Shown here piece after piece: positions 1-6,480 of a stretch of 38,026 bases of DNA (positions are counted from its first letter, which is position 1; each line of letters starts with the position of its first letter). Below the pieces are notes generated by a model. The model worked only from the letters and a program-made list of their open reading frames with translations. It was not told where the DNA came from and made no database searches. The position numbers were made by a program, and so were the translations under genes. This DNA comes from DATLFA01 sp039934635 (GTDB taxonomy: Bacteria > Actinomycetota > Acidimicrobiia > Acidimicrobiales > WLNW01): the NCBI GenBank assembly GCA_039934635.1, contig JBDTLT010000028.1, forward strand, positions 1 to 38,026. Direction: 5' to 3'.

Positions 1-44
1 CGACGGATACCCGTCGACCAAGATTGACATTGAGGAGCAGGACG

Positions 45-410
45 ATGGCGAACCTTACGATCAAGAGTTTCGACAGCCCCGATGAGACCCGCACACCGGA
101 CAAGACCCGGGTCGAGGTAGTCGACCTCGGATCCACCAAGGCAGGGCGACTGACCGCGCAGCCCGGTTGGAAGTGGTCGCAGTGCATCAAGCCAGTCGTG
201 GGCGGAGACAGCTGTCAAGTGCGTCATGTCGGTGTGGTCACCGGCGGTCGGTTGCACATCGTGCACAACGACGGCGTTGAGGGCGACGTCGGTCCCGGCG
301 ATGCCTATGTGATCGAGCCGGGCCACGACGCTTGGGTGATCGGCAATGAGCCATTTGTCGCCTACGAGTTCGAGAGCAAGGCCGCGGAGACGTACGCGCG
401 TCCGTCCTGA
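45..410 (+). CDS. Small cupin-domain protein (paralogue 1)
   Basis: 121-residue single-domain cupin. The ATG at 45 is preceded by GAGGAG at 32-37, which favours it over the upstream in-frame TTG at 24. The second half carries the cupin turn: H-N-D-G, then G-P-G-D-A-Y-V-I-E-P-G-H-D-A-W. This matches the family's conserved barrel motif 2, although the classical metal-binding His set is incomplete. Cupins of this size usually bind a small ligand or metal; I cannot assign a substrate. The gene stands alone ahead of the PAS operon. A close paralogue lies on the opposite strand at 5987-6349 and shares the DET/DER-RTPDKT block and the whole GPGDAYVIEPGHDAWV segment. A cupin fold is well supported; the function is unknown. 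Confidence 0.85.
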   Translation: MANLTIKSFDSPDETRTPDKTRVEVVDLGSTKAGRLTAQPGWKWSQCIKPVVGGDSCQVRHVGVVTGGRLHIVHNDGVEGDVGPGDAYVIEPGHDAWVIGNEPFVAYEFESKAAETYARPS

Positions 411-479
411 GTTCCACACTCGGAGCACTGTCCACCATGCCACGGGTCAAAAAGAGTGCTGACGCTAAATATTGTCTGA

Positions 480-485
480 TACCGT
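480..485 (+). promoter_or_regulatory. Candidate -10 element for a leaderless PAS-gene transcript
   Basis: TACCGT fits TANNNT and is followed by exactly 6 nt before the ATG at 492. There is no Shine-Dalgarno-like sequence. The same spacing recurs before several other genes in the window. No convincing -35 was seen. This is inference from pattern only. Confidence 0.4.
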
Positions 486-491
486 CAGGGC

Positions 492-920
492 ATGGACACA
501 ACATCAGCCGTTCGGGCAACGCTGGCTGCCATCGGAGCTGACTCGCAAGGACACATCACGATCTGGGATCGAGGAGCGGTCGACTTCATCGGCTACGGGA
601 CGGAGCAAATGCTCGGCCGCAATGTCGAGTTGCTCGTGCCGCACGAGTACCGCGACCGGCACCGCGCGGGTTTCGCGGCGGCGATGGGAGGTGGGCCGCG
701 CACGGCCGACGCCGCGCCGTTCCATCTCCCGGTACTCCTCGCGAACGGGTCGACCGAGGTGTTTGCGGTTCGGTTTGTATTCCTCGACGATCCGGCCGGT
801 CAACCGGCTGGCGCGATGATCCTTCTGCAACGCGCGCTTGACGTCGAAGCGTGGACGCCTGTCCCGACGGGCACCATGCGCACACCGCGCGCCGGCGAAC
901 CAAACGATGCTCCGCAGTGA
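492..920 (+). CDS. Stand-alone PAS-domain sensor protein
   Basis: 142 residues, almost entirely one PAS domain. Visible features are the beta-strand start G-H-I-T-I-W-D-R-G-A, the F-I-G-Y-G-T-E-Q-M-L-G-R turn, L-V-P-H-E-Y-R-D-R-H-R-A-G-F, and a terminal strand with V-F-A-V-R-F. The DRHRAGF segment is typical of sensor PAS domains. There is no kinase, cyclase or HTH output domain, so it probably works through a partner. Its stop TGA (918-920) overlaps the GTG start of the next gene at 917, which indicates translational coupling to the zinc-finger protein and then to the GNAT protein. The ligand is unknown. The C-terminal tail from about residue 120 is low-complexity and likely disordered. Confidence 0.85.
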   Translation: MDTTSAVRATLAAIGADSQGHITIWDRGAVDFIGYGTEQMLGRNVELLVPHEYRDRHRAGFAAAMGGGPRTADAAPFHLPVLLANGSTEVFAVRFVFLDDPAGQPAGAMILLQRALDVEAWTPVPTGTMRTPRAGEPNDAPQ

Positions 921-1549
921 CGCCCCTTGTCGCAGATACGACAAACTTTCCCATTCTCGGCGAGCCGCTACCGGTGGAGTTGGCGAACACGCTGTACTCA
1001 CACGCCACCGGCGTCATCGACTTCTTCGCGACCCCCGAACTGATAGCGGCGTGGTTCGAGCAGGCGCCCGCCGCATCCCCGCTGGCGTTACCCCGGCGCT
1101 TCACCTACGCGCAGAGTGAAGCGGTCAGAGACCTGCGCGACGCGGCCCACGTGATTCTGTCGAACGTCGTGGCGAACGACGGCGTGATCGCTCGAACGCA
1201 GGTGGCAACTCTCAACCGTTATGCCGCGCGGGCGTCGTTTCGGCCGCGTCTCGAGTGGGACGATGCGGTGGGTCCGCGGTCGATGACGGTGTACGCCGGC
1301 GACCGCTTCGACGTCTTCGCGGCACAGCTCGCGGCCGAGTGCATCATGTTTCTTTGCGGGCCGAGCAGTGGATCGGTACGTCGATGTGCTCATCCCGACT
1401 GTGAGATGTTCTTCGTGCAACATCACCGCACGCGGCGTTTCTGCCACGAGTCGTGTGCGCACCGCGCCAGGCAGGCTCGCTATTACGTCGCGAGTGCCCA
1501 CGAGCGACGCGGCAGCCCGGCGCGCCACTCCGCGGCCGGTGCGTCATGA
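917..1549 (+). CDS. ABATE/CGNR-type zinc-ribbon protein (putative transcription regulator)
   Basis: 210 residues from the GTG at 917, chosen because it overlaps the PAS stop (GTGA) and places the conserved region at the N-terminus. The first ~140 residues resemble the stress-induced ABATE domain. The C-terminal ribbon has C-A-H-P-D-C (Cys-x4-Cys), F-F, then R-R-F-C-H-E-S-C-A-H-R-A-R-Q-A-R-Y-Y. In the CGNR family the second Cys pair is followed by G-N-R; here it is A-H-R, so the metal ligands are kept but the signature is altered. Members are thought to bind RNA or DNA, and many sit in stress or resistance loci. It overlaps the next gene through ATGA at 1546-1549. Family assignment is fairly sure, role inferred. 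Confidence 0.8.
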   Translation: MTPLVADTTNFPILGEPLPVELANTLYSHATGVIDFFATPELIAAWFEQAPAASPLALPRRFTYAQSEAVRDLRDAAHVILSNVVANDGVIARTQVATLNRYAARASFRPRLEWDDAVGPRSMTVYAGDRFDVFAAQLAAECIMFLCGPSSGSVRRCAHPDCEMFFVQHHRTRRFCHESCAHRARQARYYVASAHERRGSPARHSAAGAS

Positions 1550-2289
1550 TCTGGACGGACGCCGAACTCTACGCCCGTGGCCTCGCCACATTGCTTGCGT
1601 GTTGGGAGGAGATTGCGCGCGGAACGGAGCATGCGAGTTTGCAACACCACGAGGGGGTGACCACCGCGGTGTTTCCGTCAGGACCCGAACGCGCGGTATA
1701 CAACAACGCAGTGCTCGAAATAGGTCTCGGAGCATCCGATCGCCGTCGCGCGCTCGACGCCATGGAGGCGGCGTATGCGTCGGTCGGGATCGACCAATTC
1801 GCGGCGTGGGTGCACGAGAGTGGCGTGTTGATGTCGCGCCAGCTACTCGAACGCGGCTACACGCTCGCAGAGAGCACGCGCGCGATGGGGAGGTCACTCG
1901 ACGATCTCACCGAAACGCCGCCTGCGTTCGACATCTCTGTGATTGATTTGCATGAACACGTTCGGATCATCGGTGTACCTGGACTGTTGCGTGACGTCGA
2001 TCCGGGTGCGTTCCACGTTGTCGTCGCTCGAGTCGCGAATGAGCCCGTCGCCACGGCGATGACATTCGACCATGGCGCTGACTGCGGTATTTTCAATGTA
2101 GGAACACTCGAATCAGCCCGTCGGCGCGGTATTGCGACCGCGGTCACCAACCAGTTGCTTCAGGACGCGGCGGCCCGTGGGTGTGTCACGGCGAGTCTCC
2201 AGGCGACAGAGATGGCCGAGGGCGTCTATGCCGCGGCCAGCTTCAGGGATCTGGGGCGGATTTATGAGTACGTGCGGCAAGTCAGTTAG
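1546..2289 (+). CDS. GNAT-family N-acetyltransferase
   Basis: 247 residues, starting at the ATG that overlaps the previous stop. The acetyl-CoA-binding motif is visible near residue 190 as R-R-R-G-I-A-T-A-V-T (the R-x-x-G-x-A pattern), preceded by the beta-4 strand F-N-V-G-T-L and followed by the A-A-S-F-R-D-L-G-R-I-Y-E-Y end typical of GNAT proteins. The N-terminal ~120 residues form a separate, poorly conserved portion, as in two-part GNAT proteins. It is the third gene of a coupled PAS / zinc-ribbon / GNAT operon. The substrate is unknown. Its 3' end overlaps the convergent SRPBCC gene by 8 bp. Confidence 0.85.
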   Translation: MIWTDAELYARGLATLLACWEEIARGTEHASLQHHEGVTTAVFPSGPERAVYNNAVLEIGLGASDRRRALDAMEAAYASVGIDQFAAWVHESGVLMSRQLLERGYTLAESTRAMGRSLDDLTETPPAFDISVIDLHEHVRIIGVPGLLRDVDPGAFHVVVARVANEPVATAMTFDHGADCGIFNVGTLESARRRGIATAVTNQLLQDAAARGCVTASLQATEMAEGVYAAASFRDLGRIYEYVRQVS

Positions 2290-2803
2290 AAGTTTGACGC
2301 GGCCCCACCCCGCGCTGTGTGTCGACGTAGCGCGAAAGCTTGTCGAACGCCATCGTCCAGCCCGCGGCGCCGGGGGAATCTCCGGGAACGCCGGCATGAG
2401 TGAGCACCATTCTGGTGCGACCACCGTCGCTGTCCAGTTCGACGATGACCTCGGTCGTGGTTGGGTGCCCCTCGGGCATGCCGACGTCGGTCGGTGACAA
2501 TACGTTGCCGTGTTCGTCGGACATCGACTCGGTGTACACGAGTCGCTTGTTCTCGACGACCTCGCGGTACTCGCCGGTGAACCACATCTGCATCGCACCA
2601 TTCGGGGTTTGCACCTCCATGCGCACCAGTCGGGTGCCGCCGACGCGAACGTCCATCTGGACAACGACGACCGTGGCACCGTCCGGGCCGTACCACGCGG
2701 CGAAGTGCTCAGGCTCGGTCCACATCTGCCAGATGAGCGCGGCCGGTCCGTCGAGGGTGCGCTCGATCGACACGGCGTCTTTGGGAGCATTGTCGTCAGC
2801 CAT
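2282..2803 (-). CDS. SRPBCC / AHSA1-type START-like domain protein
   Basis: 173 residues, M-A-D-D-N start at 2803. It shows the AHSA1-like hallmarks: I-E-R-T-L-D-G-P-A-A-L-I-W-Q-M-W-T-E-P-E-H-F-A-A-W-Y-G-P near the N-terminus, and a C-terminal helix with M-A-F-D-K-L-S-R-Y-V. The helix-grip fold binds a hydrophobic ligand. Its start overlaps the stop of the upstream ArsR gene by 8 bp, so the two are co-translated. ArsR plus AHSA1 pairs are very common in actinobacteria; the SRPBCC protein is thought to act on or bind the inducing compound, but no ligand is assigned. Both genes should respond to the palindrome at 3172-3185. Confidence 0.9.
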   Translation of the reverse strand: MADDNAPKDAVSIERTLDGPAALIWQMWTEPEHFAAWYGPDGATVVVVQMDVRVGGTRLVRMEVQTPNGAMQMWFTGEYREVVENKRLVYTESMSDEHGNVLSPTDVGMPEGHPTTTEVIVELDSDGGRTRMVLTHAGVPGDSPGAAGWTMAFDKLSRYVDTQRGVGPRQTSN

Positions 2804-3152
2804 CGCGTTCGTCCGTCTTTCGTTGAAGTTGCCGGATGTAATCGTCCATTCGGTCGAAGCGAGCCTCCCAAACCGGGCGGTACTGCTCGGCCCACGTCGC
2901 GATCTCCTCGAGCCGCGTCGCATCGAGCGCGCAGGGTCGGAACTGCGCTCGGTGTCCCCGCACGATCAAGCCGGCCCGTTCGAGCACCTTGAGGTGTTTC
3001 GAGATGGCGGGCAACGTCATCGCGAACGGCTCGGCGAGCTCGTTGACGTTCGCTTCGCCTTGGGCGAGGCGAGCCAAGATCGCTCGCCGGGTCGAGTTGG
3101 CCAGGGCGGCAAAGGTCTCGCTGAGCCGGTCCTCTGCGATCGCAAGCGCCAT
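2796..3152 (-). CDS. ArsR-family winged-helix repressor
   Basis: 118 residues. The start is the ATG at 3152, preceded on its strand by AGAAGG about 5 nt upstream. The winged helix is clear: F-A-A-L-A-N-S-T-R-R-A-I-L-A-R-L, then V-N-E-L-A-E-P-F-A-M-T-L-P-A-I-S-K-H-L-K-V-L-E-R-A-G-L-I as helix-turn-helix, then R-G-H-R-A-Q wing. There is no ELCVCDL-type Cys metal site, so it is probably not a metal sensor but of the SdpR-like/AHSA1-linked class. It is the first gene of the ArsR-SRPBCC operon and divergent from an ECF sigma factor gene. A perfect palindrome sits 20-33 bp upstream of its start and is the likely autoregulatory operator. Confidence 0.92.
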   Translation of the reverse strand: MALAIAEDRLSETFAALANSTRRAILARLAQGEANVNELAEPFAMTLPAISKHLKVLERAGLIVRGHRAQFRPCALDATRLEEIATWAEQYRPVWEARFDRMDDYIRQLQRKTDERDG

Positions 3153-3171
3153 GGCATCCTTCTTATCCGAA

Positions 3172-3185
3172 CGGTTAATTAACCG
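3172..3185. promoter_or_regulatory. Palindromic operator for the ArsR repressor
   Basis: CGGTTAATTAACCG is a perfect 14-bp palindrome, AT-rich in an otherwise GC-rich region, lying just upstream of the ArsR start (3152) and facing the sigma-factor promoter. GGTTAA/TTAACC half-sites fit ArsR/SdpR-type operators. Binding is inferred. Confidence 0.65.
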
Positions 3186-3224
3186 AAGTGGAAAGTACAC
3201 GTAGACTTCGCCGCCGTCAACAGC

Positions 3225-3254
3225 GGAAACGGTCCAGGTGGATTGACTTACACT
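3225..3254 (+). promoter_or_regulatory. Candidate ECF-type promoter of the sigma-factor operon
   Basis: GGAAAC at 3225-3230 looks like an ECF -35 box (GGAAC-like). After 18 nt comes TACACT at 3249-3254, followed by 6 nt and then GTG at 3261. This arrangement would allow autoregulation by the sigma factor and a leaderless transcript. It is inferred from motif and spacing. Confidence 0.45.
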
Positions 3255-3260
3255 TCGCCC

Positions 3261-3854
3261 GTGGGTGATGACGGCGAGCTGGTTGATCGGCTGCGCGCCG
3301 GCGACGAGGCGGCGTTCGTGGTCCTCGTCGACAAGTACCACGCGCCGATGGTGCGATTCGCGGCCACCTTCGTGCCGAGCCGCGCCGTTGCCGAGGAAGT
3401 CGCACAAGAGGCGTGGCTGGGCGTCGTGCGTGGCATCGCAAAATTCGAAGGCCGATCCTCGTTACGCACCTGGCTGTTCAGCATCGTCGCGAATTGCGGT
3501 CGCCGTGCCGGCACCCGTGAACATAGGGAGACGCCCGTCGACATCCGTGACGGTCCGGTTGTGCCCGAGGAACGATTCGGGCGACACGGTGAGTGGACGT
3601 CGCCGCCGGTTCCCTGGGCCGACGATGCGGTCGAGCGCATCGCCGCGGGGCAGGTGCTCGGCCGCCTGAAAGAATGCTTTGCCGCGCTGCCCGAAGCGCA
3701 ACGGCAAGCTGTTCTGTTGCGCGATCTCGAAGGCCTTCCATCGGCTGAAGTGTGTGGCGTACTCGGCATCACGGAGGGCAACCTCAGAGTGTTGTTGCAC
3801 CGCGGCCGCGCCCGCATCCGCAACATGGCCGAAGTCGAACTAGGAAGGAGCTAG
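3261..3854 (+). CDS. ECF (RpoE-type) RNA polymerase sigma factor
   Basis: 197 residues from the GTG at 3261. An in-frame TTG at 3243 exists, but it would lie inside the -10 region and adds residues before the usual E-L-V-x-R-L-R-A-G-D-E-A-A-F start of region 2. Region 2 continues to E-E-V-A-Q-E-A-W-L-G-V-V-R-G-I-A-K-F-E-G-R-S-S-L-R-T-W-L-F. Region 4 is A-L-P-E-A-Q-R-Q-A-V-L-L-R-D-L-E-G plus a helix-turn-helix ending in L-L-H-R-G-R-A-R-I-R. A ~40-residue linker separates them, and there is no C-terminal extension. It is followed 3 nt later by a small zinc anti-sigma factor, the standard regulatory pair. The signal and regulon are unknown. Confidence 0.93.
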   Translation: MGDDGELVDRLRAGDEAAFVVLVDKYHAPMVRFAATFVPSRAVAEEVAQEAWLGVVRGIAKFEGRSSLRTWLFSIVANCGRRAGTREHRETPVDIRDGPVVPEERFGRHGEWTSPPVPWADDAVERIAAGQVLGRLKECFAALPEAQRQAVLLRDLEGLPSAEVCGVLGITEGNLRVLLHRGRARIRNMAEVELGRS

Positions 3855-3857
3855 GAG

Positions 3858-4109
3858 ATGTGGATCCGCCGACGAGCGATCGTCTGCCGACAGGCGGTCG
3901 AGCTCGTGACCGCATATCTCGAGGACGCCCTGTCGACGCGCGACCGTATTCGCTTCGAATCACATCTCGCCGCCTGCCCTCACTGCAGCGAGTATCTCGA
4001 TCAGATGCGCCAAACGCTCTCGATCATCGGTCGCATCGAACCCGAAGCCCTCGAGCCCGAAGCGCGGACTGAGCTGGTCGCGCTGTACCGCCGATGGCAA
4101 GAAGACTGA
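3858..4109 (+). CDS. Small soluble zinc-type anti-sigma factor
   Basis: 83 residues. The anti-sigma ZAS motif H-x3-C-x2-C is present as H-L-A-A-C-P-H-C around residues 36-43, with an upstream V-C-R-Q-A-V-E-L-V-T-A-Y-L-E-D-A-L helix that matches the start of this family. No transmembrane segment follows, so it is a cytoplasmic anti-sigma factor, possibly redox-responsive through the zinc-bound Cys pair as in RsrA-like proteins. It begins 3 nt after the sigma gene stop, with the sigma gene's AGGAG close to the start, and clearly belongs to the same operon. Confidence 0.9.
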   Translation: MWIRRRAIVCRQAVELVTAYLEDALSTRDRIRFESHLAACPHCSEYLDQMRQTLSIIGRIEPEALEPEARTELVALYRRWQED

Positions 4110-4183
4110 TCGCAATCGCCTTGTTGTAACGATTGACCGCTGACCGGGAACAGACACTACAAGACTGTTCAAGGGAGATAGCG

Positions 4184-4792
4184 ATGTTCATCCAAGTCAT
4201 TACCGGCAAGGTCAAGGATCGCGCAGGGTTCCAACGGCAATCCGACCGGTGGAACACCGAACTGCGGCCGGGTGCGAAGGGTTACCTCGGTGCCACCGAA
4301 GGCGTTACCGACGATGGACGCTTCATCGTGGTCGCCCGATTCGAATCCGAGGCCGCAGCGCGGGCAAACAGCGAGCGGGCGGAACAGGGTGAGTGGTGGA
4401 CCGAGATGGAGCGATTCGTAGAGTCCCCGTCGTTCGCCGACAGCACCGACATCGTCACGCTCCTCGGCGGCGGGTCCGACGAGGCGGGTTTCGTTCAGGT
4501 CATGCGGGGCCGAGTAACCGATGCGGCTCGACTGGCCGCAATTCGCGATGGAATGGGCGAATTCGAATCGACGATGGCGAAGTTTCGTCCGGACGTTCTC
4601 GGCGAAGTGATCGCGCTGCACGCCGACGAGACCTATACCGACGTGGTCTACTTCGCTTCGGAGGCGGCCGCCCGTGGGGGAGAGGCCGCATCAGCAGATC
4701 CGCCGGCAGATGTCGCAGCGATGCTCGACAACCTCATGAGCGCAATTGCTGTCGACGAGTATCTCGATCTGCGCGCCCCGATGCTCCACTGA
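4184..4792 (+). CDS. Tandem ABM-like (dimeric alpha-beta barrel) protein
   Basis: 202 residues; ATG at 4184 with AAGGGAG at 4171-4177. The protein is an internal duplication. M-F-I-Q-V-I-T-G-K-V-K-D at the N-terminus and G-F-V-Q-V-M-R-G-R-V-T-D near residue 103 each begin a ferredoxin-like half, and each half contains a F-E-S-E-A-A-A-R / F-A-S-E-A-A-A-R segment. Single-domain relatives are antibiotic-biosynthesis-monooxygenase-like or stress-responsive barrels that dimerise; this one would fold as a pseudodimer. It lies 74 bp downstream of the anti-sigma gene. GGGAAC at 4146-4151 and GTT at 4167-4169 (15 nt between GGGAAC and GTT) could be a second ECF promoter, so it may be a target of the adjacent sigma factor. 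The reaction is unknown. Confidence 0.8.
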   Translation: MFIQVITGKVKDRAGFQRQSDRWNTELRPGAKGYLGATEGVTDDGRFIVVARFESEAAARANSERAEQGEWWTEMERFVESPSFADSTDIVTLLGGGSDEAGFVQVMRGRVTDAARLAAIRDGMGEFESTMAKFRPDVLGEVIALHADETYTDVVYFASEAAARGGEAASADPPADVAAMLDNLMSAIAVDEYLDLRAPMLH

Positions 4793-4829
4793 GAGGGACG
4801 GCGCCGGCTCGCCATGCCAGAATCGGATC

Positions 4830-5942
4830 ATGGCGAGCGACGAAGCGATCGACGAGTACCTCGAATTCCTCAAACATGTCGGTACCGGCGCGCGGCTCAC
4901 CGAAGAGCAATGGCTGTTCCATTTCGATCACCAGAATCGGGATGCACAGAGCGGCACTGCCGTCGGCGAGACCGTTCCCGACTTTGCGCTGCCCGATCAG
5001 TCGGGTGTGTCGCGAACGCGCGACGAGTTGATGGGCGAGCGCGGCCTGTTGTTGGTGTTCGCTCGATCTGCTGATTGGTGACCGTACTGTCGCAATCAGC
5101 TGGTCGAGCTGAACCTCACGGTCCACAAGGCGCAAGCGGCGGGCATCCGCGTCGCCGCGATCACTCCCGACGCGCCGGCGGTCCTACAGGCGTTTGCCGC
5201 CGCGCATCAGCTGACCTATCCGTTGCTCAGTGACCTGGGCGGCAAGGTCATCCAAGCATTTGGTCTGCTCAACCCGAACATCCCGCCGAACCCGCGCCAG
5301 GCGACGGGACAGCCGTTTCCGGGTCACTTTCTGCTCGCGTGCGATGGCACGGTGTTGGCAAAGGCGTTCACCGGCGACTTGCGCCACCGCGTCAGTGGCT
5401 CCGCGCTGGTGCTCGAATTCGCCGACGTCGCCGACGAGGCATCTATTGCCGTCTCAACCGATGTCCTCGAAGCGCGCATCGCGTTGTCGTCTACGCGACT
5501 CTTCGGCGGCCAGGAGATCGCGGTCGTCATAGATCTCGACATCGTCGAGGGGTGGCATGTCTACGCCGAATCGGCGCCTGCCCCCTACACGCCGCTGTCG
5601 ATCGATATCGACACCGAGGGCAGGCTGCTGGCGCTGCAGCACTTCACCATGCCGGCGCCGGGCGCGCTCGAGTTCACCGCGACCGGCGAGTCGCTGCCAG
5701 TACACGAAGGACGCGTGCGTATCACCGGCCGAGCGCGCCTTCGGTGGAGCCCGCCACCGAGCATGTTCGCCGGTCTCGAAGATGCGGTGAACCGCCGCGC
5801 GATCCCGCCCGGTGAGTATCGACTCCTGGGCACCTTGCGCTATCAGGCGTGCCGCGACGTCGTCTGCCTCGAGCCCCGCACCGAGCGGTTCGAGGTGCCG
5901 ATCGGCGTGGAGACAAATGTCGCGCCGACACCTTCTGGTTGA
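4830..5942 (+). CDS. Selenoprotein: thioredoxin/peroxiredoxin-like domain (U-P-Y-C) fused to DsbD-alpha-like domain
   Basis: 370 residues if the in-frame TGA at 5079-5081 (codon 84) is read as selenocysteine. Reading frame, codon style and homology continue unbroken on both sides. Before the TGA: G-E-T-V-P-D-F-A-L-P-D-Q-S-G and L-L-L-V-F-A-R-S-A-D-W. After it: P-Y-C-R-N-Q-L-V-E-L. Cys homologues of this redoxin family have A-D-W-C-P-Y-C at this spot, so TGA replaces the first active-site Cys and yields a U-x-x-C motif. The AhpC/TSA-like fold runs to about residue 185 (G-H-F-L-L-A-C-D-G-T-V-L). From about residue 210 a DsbD N-terminal-like immunoglobulin domain follows, with W-H-V-Y near 241 and Y-Q-A-C-R-D-V-V-C (Cys341/Cys346). 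No signal peptide is evident, which is odd for a DsbD-alpha domain. A SECIS-like hairpin starts at the TGA. No Shine-Dalgarno is seen; CAGAAT followed by 6 nt before the ATG suggests a leaderless start. A plain nonsense mutation is the alternative. Confidence 0.88.
5080..5123 (+). promoter_or_regulatory. Bacterial SECIS-like hairpin for UGA recoding
   Basis: The outer stem pairs 5080-5085 (GACCGU) with 5118-5123 (ACGGUC), 6 bp. The inner stem pairs 5096-5101 (UCAGCU) with 5107-5112 (AGCUGA), 6 bp. The apical loop is GGUCG (5102-5106). The loop starts 20 nt after the UGA, within the usual bacterial SECIS distance, and contains GGUC as in the E. coli fdhF element. All pairs are Watson-Crick. 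SelB binding is inferred. Confidence 0.75.
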
Positions 5943-5960
5943 GTCCGCCTAGCCACTTAT

Positions 5961-5975
5961 GCGGCCTCTGGCCGC
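5961..5975. terminator. Candidate bidirectional terminator hairpin
   Basis: GCGGCC-TCT-GGCCGC, a 6-bp GC stem with a 3-nt loop, lies in the 44-bp gap between the convergent selenoprotein and cupin genes. It has no T-run, as is common in high-GC actinobacteria. Confidence 0.45.
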
Positions 5976-5986
5976 GGTGATCACGG

Positions 5987-6349
5987 TTAGCTACGAGCGA
6001 AGGATTCGGCGGCTTTGCTGTCGAACTCGTAGCCCACGAAGACGTCAGACCCGAGAACCCACGCATCGTGACCGGGCTCGATCACGTACGCGTCGCCGGG
6101 GCCGATCTCGAGCTCGGTCCCGTCGTTGTGGCGCACCTGCATGCGGCCACTCGCGACCATTCCCTCATGGTGAATCTGACAGCTCTCGGTACCTGCGACC
6201 GGTTTGATGCACTCCGACCACCGCCAACCTGGCTGCAGCGTCATTCGCGCCGCTTTCACTGAACCCAGGTCGACGACCTCCACCTCGGTCTTGTCCGGGG
6301 TTCGACGCTCGTCGGGCGATCCGAAACTCTTCTTCACTACTCCAGCCAT
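5987..6349 (-). CDS. Small cupin-domain protein (paralogue 2)
   Basis: 120 residues; start ATG at 6349 with GGGGGA just upstream on its strand. It is a close paralogue of the cupin at 45-410. Shared blocks include S-P-D-E-R-R-T-P-D-K-T, E-V-V-D-L-G-S, Q-P-G-W-R-W-S-E-C-I-K-P-V and G-P-G-D-A-Y-V-I-E-P-G-H-D-A-W. It has H-H-E-G in place of R-H-V-G in the first cupin motif, so it may keep one more metal-ligand His than its paralogue. The two copies face each other and bracket about 5.6 kb. Ligand and role are unknown. Confidence 0.87.
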   Translation of the reverse strand: MAGVVKKSFGSPDERRTPDKTEVEVVDLGSVKAARMTLQPGWRWSECIKPVAGTESCQIHHEGMVASGRMQVRHNDGTELEIGPGDAYVIEPGHDAWVLGSDVFVGYEFDSKAAESFARS

Positions 6350-6480
6350 GATCTTCCCCCAAGTTGATTTGACGCACCGCGCCCAACTCGTCAGAAATGG
6401 ACGCCTGGCTGCACAGAATGCTCCTTTTGGGCCGCTCGCGCCACTGGTGTCACATGTCGACCGAATCGTCGGGCGAAAGC

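Noticed and set aside
5079..5081. Reading the TGA as a simple nonsense mutation or sequencing error
   Set aside because: It sits exactly at a catalytic Cys position, no other lesion is present in the gene, and a SECIS-like hairpin follows. It remains the main alternative.
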